Origin: Desulfobacteraceae bacterium
Lineage (GTDB): Bacteria; Desulfobacterota; DSM-4660; Desulfatiglandales; Desulfatiglandaceae
DNA: 5,369 nt
Reading direction: 5' to 3'
NCBI GenBank assembly: GCA_030589225.1
Contig: JAUUWD010000145.1
Coordinates: 1-5,369 of the forward strand
Positions 1 through 4,206 of the stretch are shown here, piece after piece (position 1 is the stretch's first letter; each line of letters starts with the position of its first letter). The position numbers and the translations under genes were made by a program. Under the pieces are notes generated by a model. It was not told the DNA's origin, did not search any database, and worked only from the letters and a program-made list of their open reading frames with translations.

Positions 1-156
1 CAATGTATGGATGCCTGTCCCGTTGTATTTAAGCGGGGTGGTTAATCCCGCCATGGCGGGATCGCCTTCCTTGATCTTGAATCCCGCTGTAAGAGGGAAA
101 CATTTTGAAAGTGCCTCAAGGTCGCTTCAAAATACGGCTGATGGCTCATTTGGATA
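1..156. other. Left-edge intergenic stretch, no gene confidently assigned
   Basis: This is the stretch beyond the stop codon of the 3-hydroxybutyryl-CoA dehydrogenase gene. It contains a cluster of CCCGC/GCGGG arms, listed separately. Two short readings run off the left edge. On the plus strand, frame 1 reads QCMDACPVVFKRGG and stops at TAA 43-45; its CxxxCP resembles the end of a 4Fe-4S ferredoxin motif. On the minus strand, an ATG at 54 opens 18 codons (MAGLTTPLKYNGTGIHTL), preceded by AAGGAAGG at 72-65. The two readings overlap on opposite strands and both lie within the repeat-like arms, so at most one is likely to be real. Neither is long enough to call. Confidence 0.5.
45..62. repeat. 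Perfect 18-bp palindrome (REP-like)
   Basis: ATCCCGCCA at 45-53 is followed immediately by its exact reverse complement TGGCGGGAT at 54-62. Folded as RNA it gives a 7-bp GC-rich stem with a CATG loop. Further arms lie around it: CCCG at 19-22, GCGGGG at 33-38 and ATCCCGC at 81-87. CCCGTTGTA (19-27) and CCCGCTGTA (83-91) are near-identical. It sits 95 bp past the hbd stop and has no T-run on either side, so a classical intrinsic terminator is not supported. A dispersed REP-type element or a 3' RNA-stabilising hairpin is the likelier reading. Confidence 0.6.
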
Positions 157-1017
157 TTATTTGCTGTAATCGTACCATCCTTCGCCTGTCTTTCTCCCCA
201 GCTTACCGGCACGAATCATTGTCTTAAACAGATTTGGCGATACCCACTTCAATTCCTTGTTTAGTTCCTTGTGGAAATACTCATTTACAAAATAGCAGAT
301 ATCAATACCTGTGAGGTCCATCAACTCAAAAGGTCCCATCGGGTAATTGAGTCCATTTTTGACCGCAATATCCACATCTTCCTTGGTTGCAATACCCTCT
401 TCAACGATTTTTATGGCCTCCACCATATGAGGTATCATAATCCTGTTGACGATAAAACCAGGAGAGTCTTTCTTGACCTCAACCGTTGTTTTGCCCATTT
501 TCTTTGCAAGGTCAGTTGTGATTGCCACGGTTTCATCGCTTGTGGCATATCCACGGATCACTTCAACCAGTCTCATGAGGGGCACAGGGTTAAAAAAGTG
601 CATGCCGCAGACATTTTCCGGTCTTTTAGTGGCAGCCGCTATTTCAGTCAATGACATTGAGGAAGTGTTGGAAGCTAAGACCACCTCGGGCCGGCACAAT
701 TCCTCCAGCTCTTTGAAAACGCTCTTTTTTAACTCCAAATCCTCAATGACTGCTTCAATCACAAAATCCACATCCTTTAGCCGGGACATATCGGTTGTTC
801 CTGTAATTCGTCCCAGAATTGCATCCTTTTCCTTAGATTCAAGTTTCCCTTTTTCCACGCTCTTTGACAGGAACCTGTCAATGTTTTTCATGCCCCGCTC
901 GATAAATGCATCCTCAATATCTCTCATGACCACATTGCAGCCTATTTGTGCTGCGAGCTGGGCAATTCCATTTCCCATGGCGCCGGCACCCACAACTCCT
1001 AACTTTTTTATGTCCAT
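157..1017 (-). CDS. hbd: 3-hydroxybutyryl-CoA dehydrogenase (short-chain 3-hydroxyacyl-CoA dehydrogenase)
   Basis: This cytoplasmic enzyme interconverts (S)-3-hydroxybutyryl-CoA and acetoacetyl-CoA using NAD(H), in beta-oxidation or butyrate-type metabolism. The 286 residues match the usual stand-alone length of about 280-290. The N-terminal Rossmann domain shows GAGAMGNGIA at residues 10-19. An Asp at 33 ends the second strand, which suggests NAD rather than NADP. SNTSS lies at 116-120. The catalytic pair is His140 in HFFNP and Glu152, with the 12-residue spacing seen in the family; Ser119 and Asn191 match the other conserved active-site residues. The C-terminal helical domain carries YPMGPFELMD (225-234) and ends with GRKTGEGWYDY. 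The ATG at 1017 has AAGGAG five bases upstream. The gene starts 25 bp after the NifU-like gene and probably shares its transcript. Family assignment is very secure; physiological direction and chain length are not shown by the sequence. Confidence 0.97.
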   Translation of the reverse strand: MDIKKLGVVGAGAMGNGIAQLAAQIGCNVVMRDIEDAFIERGMKNIDRFLSKSVEKGKLESKEKDAILGRITGTTDMSRLKDVDFVIEAVIEDLELKKSVFKELEELCRPEVVLASNTSSMSLTEIAAATKRPENVCGMHFFNPVPLMRLVEVIRGYATSDETVAITTDLAKKMGKTTVEVKKDSPGFIVNRIMIPHMVEAIKIVEEGIATKEDVDIAVKNGLNYPMGPFELMDLTGIDICYFVNEYFHKELNKELKWVSPNLFKTMIRAGKLGRKTGEGWYDYSK

Positions 1018-1042
1018 AATTACTCCTTTCTTATGAAGGCGT

Positions 1043-1270
1043 TCAAACAGACTCCACGCTTGTCACTTCAGGGATATTCTGTTTCAGGATCTTTTCAATT
1101 CCCATCTTAAGGGTCATCTGAGACATGGGGCACCCTGCGCAAGCGCCCTGCAGCGAGACCTTGACCACACCATCATCACCCACATCAATGAGCTTAACAT
1201 CCCCACCATCTGCCTGAAGCGAGGGTCGCACTTTTTCAAGGGCATTTTCCACCTTTTCCTTTAATGTCAT
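1043..1270 (-). CDS. NifU C-terminal-domain (Nfu-type) Fe-S scaffold protein
   Basis: This 75-residue protein consists only of the NifU C-terminal (Nfu) domain. Proteins of this type transiently hold a 4Fe-4S cluster and hand it to apo-proteins in the cytoplasm. Visible landmarks are RPSLQADGGDVKLIDV at 15-30 with the hallmark DGGDV, and GACAGCP at 42-48, whose CxxC cysteines (44 and 47) would bridge the cluster in a dimer. There is no N-terminal IscU-like or A-type domain, so it is the short free-standing form common in anaerobes. The start is well supported by AAGGAGGAGG at 1285-1276 just before the ATG. It lies between the radical SAM gene (78 bp upstream) and hbd (25 bp downstream). Supplying clusters to the neighbouring radical SAM protein is attractive but is inference from position only. 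Confidence 0.95.
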   Translation of the reverse strand: MTLKEKVENALEKVRPSLQADGGDVKLIDVGDDGVVKVSLQGACAGCPMSQMTLKMGIEKILKQNIPEVTSVESV

Positions 1271-1348
1271 AACTACCTCCTCCTTAATTCAAAATAGAAA
1301 TCCACTAAGTTTTTAGATATATTTTTTACCACATTAATCTGTGCATTA

Positions 1349-2440
1349 CTACCCAAAAATTTCAACTACTCGCCTATCCAGATAGCTACTCAAGCCTATG
1401 GTATTTTTGGGGGACCACCCCAGGCTTTTCTGCCAGACGTCATCGGATTCCATGCAAAGATAAAGGCCTAAGTTCTGATGCCATTTTTCAAGATTTTCCC
1501 GCATAAATCTGTAAAGAGCAATACGGATGGGCTTAAAATAGCGCATCTTTCCATCCAGACCTGTAATGAACTCACCGTCAAGCACGCATGACCCAGGATG
1601 GCGTCTCCTGATGATCGGTTTCAGTCCTGGCATAAACCGGAGAGAGCCCAGGCTAATCCATATGATCCCCTTGGGATCAATATATTTATCCATTAATTCA
1701 ATGGTCCTGAGGTATTCATCTTTCCAGTGGGGATGAGGGATAAGGGGATCAAAATGAAAACCCAGGACAAAACCTTCTGATTGGCACTGTCTCGCAGCCT
1801 CCAATCTCTTTTTAAGGCTCGCGGCTTTGTGTTCCTCATGCGCAGAAATGTAGGGACTGTTCAGGGACCAGGACACAATGATTCGGTCCCTGTATTTTCC
1901 AGCAACAAGCCGATCTATCTGCGTTGTCTTGGTCTTAAGCTCCAAAACTGCGTTTTTTCTTTCTGAAAACCTCGGGATCAATAAATCAGACCAGCAGGTG
2001 ATGGAATCAATAGCAAGGCTGTCGGTAAATTCCCCGGTCCCTACCCTGAAAATACATTCAGGCTTTGAATCAATTTCCTTCAGGACCTGGTCGATCTTCT
2101 CATCCAGATTGGCAAACACCCTCAAGTTTGGCTGATTGAAGTAGGACTGAAGAATACAATAACTGCAATTAATTGGACAATTTGTAGCCACATTAAGGAT
2201 TTGATACCCACAGCAGATATATTCCCTGGTTCCTGGACACGGTTTAAGAAATTCTCCCTTATAAGAAAGGAGATGCAGGGTATCCTTCCCCATGTCTAAT
2301 TCATCGGACACTGTTGCTGATGTAATGCCCTTTACATGTTGGACAGGAATTCCGGGTAATTTGCTAAGGACCTCATCCGTAAAAGCCCGCTTGCGAGCGC
2401 CCTCTTCCACGAGCACTTTTTTTATGGTGAAATTGGACAT
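1349..2440 (-). CDS. Radical SAM protein related to spore photoproduct lyase (SPL-like, diverged active site)
   Basis: The 363 residues are close to the length of Bacillus spore photoproduct lyase, a radical SAM enzyme that repairs 5-thyminyl-5,6-dihydrothymine in DNA. The radical SAM motif is CPINCSYC (Cys88, Cys92, Cys95; CX3CX2C as in SPL), followed by ILQSYF and RVFANLDE, which resemble the SPL sequence after its cluster motif. TKTTQIDRLV (170-179) resembles the SPL segment with the conserved Lys. By-eye alignment places GTGEFTD (134-140) where SPL has its hydrogen-donor Cys (Cys141 in Bacillus subtilis), with Glu137 in that position. Ile96 replaces the second relay tyrosine (Tyr99), while Tyr94 matches Tyr97. 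Extra cysteines lie at 68 (KPCPGT), 76 and 77 (CCGY). The ATG overlaps the stop of the upstream ParB-like gene as TAATG, with AGAAGGA six bases upstream. Superfamily is secure; the same reaction as SPL is doubtful, so no splB symbol is given. Confidence 0.9.
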   Translation of the reverse strand: MSNFTIKKVLVEEGARKRAFTDEVLSKLPGIPVQHVKGITSATVSDELDMGKDTLHLLSYKGEFLKPCPGTREYICCGYQILNVATNCPINCSYCILQSYFNQPNLRVFANLDEKIDQVLKEIDSKPECIFRVGTGEFTDSLAIDSITCWSDLLIPRFSERKNAVLELKTKTTQIDRLVAGKYRDRIIVSWSLNSPYISAHEEHKAASLKKRLEAARQCQSEGFVLGFHFDPLIPHPHWKDEYLRTIELMDKYIDPKGIIWISLGSLRFMPGLKPIIRRRHPGSCVLDGEFITGLDGKMRYFKPIRIALYRFMRENLEKWHQNLGLYLCMESDDVWQKSLGWSPKNTIGLSSYLDRRVVEIFG

Positions 2441-2453
2441 TAAACATCCTTCT
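2440..2453 (-). promoter_or_regulatory. Translational coupling junction TAATG with ribosome binding site
   Basis: On the minus strand the ParB-like gene ends in TAA (2442-2440) and the last A of that stop is the first base of the SPL-like ATG (2440-2438). AGAAGGA at 2453-2447, inside the end of the ParB-like gene, is positioned six bases before the ATG. A stop-start overlap of this kind usually lets a terminating ribosome restart, which suggests co-ordinated amounts of the two proteins. Confidence 0.8.
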
Positions 2454-3429
2454 CCCAGGGATCACCTAAGTCGTCCAGGTCCTCTGTCAGGGTTAAGCGA
2501 TTGATCGTTTCCTTCAGTTCCTTTCCTTCTCTGAAAAGCACTTCAAGGCGATAATGTGGTTCTTCAAAATATGGGGGCGCATGGATACTCGCAGATTTGG
2601 GCAGATCCAGACTGGACACCTTTTTCTTAAATGCCTTTTCAGCCTTAACCAGGGATGGAAAGCGTCGGCCTCTCAAAAGCTTAAGTATTGCTTGGGCTTT
2701 CTGTGGATTGTTAGAATGCTTGTTTACGAGTATCGCTTTTAACGACGGTTCATTTAAGAGCTCATGGGTTGGTTTGTTTTCTATTACTGCCAGATCAATT
2801 ATATTATCAATAAATTGCTTCTGTTGGTTAATGTTAAACTTTATACTTGACATAAAATTGAAGACATGACTCCTTTCGTCAGATTCCATTTTTAGGAGCA
2901 TTTTAGCAGTCTGCAATGAAATTTTTTTCTGAACGAGATATTCCTTGATTTCTGTATCCAGTTCCTGTTCGAGCTTTATGAAAAAAAGCAATGTAGGCTC
3001 ATTAGAGGGGAGTTCCAAAAGAGGCATGTAAACCTCCAGGATTTCTTTTCTCGGAACCTGTGAGTGCAGGCGATTCAGAACCATCCCCTTCTCCACTTCA
3101 TTCAGCTTTCTGGTAGCCAGGTTGTCATATAGGTTCAAGAGAAGACATTCCAGGGGAGATACTTCAAATTCTGACAAAACTCCACAGGGTATCCTATCCC
3201 ACCCCAGAGTTTTCAGGGCATGAATCCTTCGGTACCCTACAATGACCGTCAGTTCAGCGTTTTTGTTTTCTATGAGCAGAGGACAATTAACAAGCCCCAC
3301 TCTATCAATGGATTGAGCCAGAGGCCTGATGTCGAATCCAAAGCTCATGCAATAAGGCCCTGGGAAATCCTCTATTTTGTTTGGATTAACCAATTGAGAT
3401 TTAATAGGTGTAATTTTTGGAATACCCAT
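2440..3429 (-). CDS. ParB N-terminal-domain protein (ParB/Spo0J-like), function unknown
   Basis: The 329-residue protein has the ParB/sulfiredoxin-like fold at its N-terminus. IRPLAQSIDRVGLVNCPLLI (34-53) matches the usual Leu-x-x-Ser-Ile-x-x-x-Gly-x-x-x-Pro pattern. VGYRRIHALKTLGW (64-77) corresponds to the GERRxRA nucleotide-binding box with both arginines kept. NLYDNLATRKLNEVE (99-113) corresponds to the ENxQRxxLNPxE box but is degenerate: Gln and Arg become Ala and Thr. Residues 115-185 are helical and may form the HTH region (KKISLQTAKMLLKM, 168-181). The rest is an unfamiliar domain with PPYFEEPHYRLEVLF (285-299) and an acidic tail. ParB proteins are CTP-dependent DNA clamps in partitioning, but there is no ParA here, so chromosome or plasmid segregation is not implied. 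The start has AGAGGA at 3446-3441, an 11-base spacing that is slightly long; I see no better start. Coupling to the radical SAM gene suggests a joint role. Confidence 0.85.
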   Translation of the reverse strand: MGIPKITPIKSQLVNPNKIEDFPGPYCMSFGFDIRPLAQSIDRVGLVNCPLLIENKNAELTVIVGYRRIHALKTLGWDRIPCGVLSEFEVSPLECLLLNLYDNLATRKLNEVEKGMVLNRLHSQVPRKEILEVYMPLLELPSNEPTLLFFIKLEQELDTEIKEYLVQKKISLQTAKMLLKMESDERSHVFNFMSSIKFNINQQKQFIDNIIDLAVIENKPTHELLNEPSLKAILVNKHSNNPQKAQAILKLLRGRRFPSLVKAEKAFKKKVSSLDLPKSASIHAPPYFEEPHYRLEVLFREGKELKETINRLTLTEDLDDLGDPWEKDV

Positions 3430-3463
3430 ACTTTTATATGTCCTCTATTATTAGCAGAAAAGT

Positions 3464-3931
3464 CTATGGTATAATTTCAGGGACCAGCATCCAGGCGATT
3501 GCCCAGTTCTTTTCCTCTTCATTAGTTCTCAAGCACAACACCCCACCCTGTTGAAAGCTCACAACCTGACTGGAGTCGCTACCGGTGATTAACAAAGAAA
3601 TGAGCTTTCCCAGATGGGGCAGATGTCCTACAATCATAAAATCCTTTTGCCCCTGTTTGATTTCCTCTGCAATTGTTTTCACATCATCTAAAGGTGAAAG
3701 GCCTTGCCTTTTCCGCGATTCTTTACCGGGATTGATTTTAGAGCTAATTATTTCCGCAGTCTGCCTGGCCCTTGTTTTGCCACTATGAAAGACCGTTTCC
3801 ACCTGAATCCCGGCTTTTTTGAGAAAACCGGCCATTTTCATCACGTCATCTCTTCCACGATCCGACAACGGTTTGTCAGGATTTTTTTCTTTAGGAACCG
3901 GCTTTCCATGTTGCATCAGGTAAATGTTCAT
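3464..3931 (-). CDS. sixA: SixA-like phosphohistidine phosphatase (histidine phosphatase superfamily)
   Basis: At 155 residues this matches SixA, the small branch of the histidine phosphatase superfamily that removes phosphate from phosphohistidine, for example on HPt domains or PTS components. His8 in LMQHGKP is the nucleophile; the usual RHG is QHG here. PLSDRGRDDV (21-30) is the expected PLT/S-x-x-G segment. SGKTRARQTAEII (50-62) supplies the pocket arginine and the acidic residue. The second catalytic histidine is His103 in IVGHLPHL. There is no signal peptide, so it is cytoplasmic. A strong Shine-Dalgarno (AGGGAGGAA, core GGAGG at 3944-3940) lies eight bases before the ATG. It is the first gene of the minus-strand block, 34 bp before the ParB-like gene. 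No kinase or HPt protein is in view, so its substrate is unknown; a phosphatase for another small phospho-compound is possible. Confidence 0.88.
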   Translation of the reverse strand: MNIYLMQHGKPVPKEKNPDKPLSDRGRDDVMKMAGFLKKAGIQVETVFHSGKTRARQTAEIISSKINPGKESRKRQGLSPLDDVKTIAEEIKQGQKDFMIVGHLPHLGKLISLLITGSDSSQVVSFQQGGVLCLRTNEEEKNWAIAWMLVPEIIP

Positions 3932-3952
3932 GACCCATTCCTCCCTTGTAAG

Positions 3953-3980
3953 GATTGACGAATTTCGATTGATGATTGAC
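3953..3980. repeat. In-register GATTGAY heptamers
   Basis: GATTGAC (3953-3959), GATTGAT (3967-3973) and GATTGAC (3974-3980) occur at offsets of 14 and 7 bases, with GAATTTC filling the second slot. They lie in the probable 5' leader of the SixA-like gene, just upstream of its ribosome binding site. They could be protein-binding half-sites or simply local low-complexity duplication. Confidence 0.4.
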
Positions 3981-4010
3981 TATCGAGTAGGTTGATTCTG
4001 GGTGTAAAAA

Positions 4011-4040
4011 AGAATATCAGAATTAGTTGTTTTGGGTCAA
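4011..4040 (-). promoter_or_regulatory. Candidate sigma70 promoter for the sixA-parB-like-SPL-like block
   Basis: Read on the minus strand, TTGACC (4040-4035) and TATTCT (4016-4011) are separated by 18 bases, with an extended -10 TGn directly before TATTCT. This would give a leader of roughly 70 nt before the ATG at 3931. The -10 matches only four of six consensus bases, so the call is tentative. Confidence 0.4.
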
Positions 4041-4092
4041 CGGTTTTGCTTCTATTTCTCTGTACGGCCCGAGGTTCTTTTTGGGATTTTGT

Positions 4093-4120
4093 TTGACAAA
4101 ACATATCATATTCTTATATT
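4093..4120 (+). promoter_or_regulatory. Strong sigma70-type promoter for the OYE/DCR-type gene
   Basis: TTGACA (4093-4098) is a perfect -35. TATATT (4115-4120) is a five-of-six -10, and the spacer is 16 bases. Transcription would begin near 4127, leaving a leader of about 80 nt that contains the inverted repeat at 4161-4180 and the ribosome binding site at 4192-4202. Confidence 0.7.
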
Positions 4121-4160
4121 TTTTCTCACAATAACTTGACGCAGCAACGCTGGATTACAC

Positions 4161-4180
4161 AAAATCGCCAAAGCGATTTT
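4161..4180 (+). promoter_or_regulatory. Inverted repeat in leader (candidate operator or RNA hairpin)
   Basis: AAAATCGC (4161-4168) and GCGATTTT (4173-4180) are perfect reverse complements around CAAA. The element lies about 35-55 bases downstream of the predicted start of transcription and 11 bases before the Shine-Dalgarno of the OYE-type gene. Its size and AT-rich outer arms suit a dimeric repressor site; as RNA it makes only a modest hairpin. TTACAC flanks it on both sides at 4155-4160 and 4186-4191. Confidence 0.5.
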
Positions 4181-4206
4181 ATATTTTACACGGAGTAGAA
4201 GGTTTT

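Larger units (their letters stand above)
3932..4206. other. Divergent intergenic regulatory region
   Basis: These 275 bp separate the SixA-like gene (leftward) from the OYE-type gene (rightward). I find no convincing small gene. It holds a near-consensus rightward promoter, a weaker leftward promoter, an 8-bp inverted repeat in the rightward leader and a short run of 7-bp direct repeats in the leftward leader, each listed separately. Confidence 0.8.

Noticed and set aside
45..62. Intrinsic terminator for hbd
   Set aside because: The stem is strong but no T-run follows it in either direction, so only a REP-like or stabilising hairpin is supported.
271..1036. Long plus-strand open frames across the 3-hydroxybutyryl-CoA dehydrogenase gene
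   Set aside because: They are antisense to a gene with complete family motifs; their translations show no recognisable domains.
1349..2440. True spore photoproduct lyase indicating a spore-former
   Set aside because: The hydrogen-donor cysteine and a relay tyrosine appear replaced and no sporulation genes are nearby.
2440..3429. Plasmid or chromosome partition locus (parABS)
   Set aside because: There is no ParA gene and no visible parS-like palindrome, and the neighbour is a radical SAM enzyme; the ParB label is for the domain only.
4136..4164. Second rightward promoter starting at TTGACG 4136-4141
   Set aside because: No acceptable -10 hexamer occurs 16-18 bases downstream.
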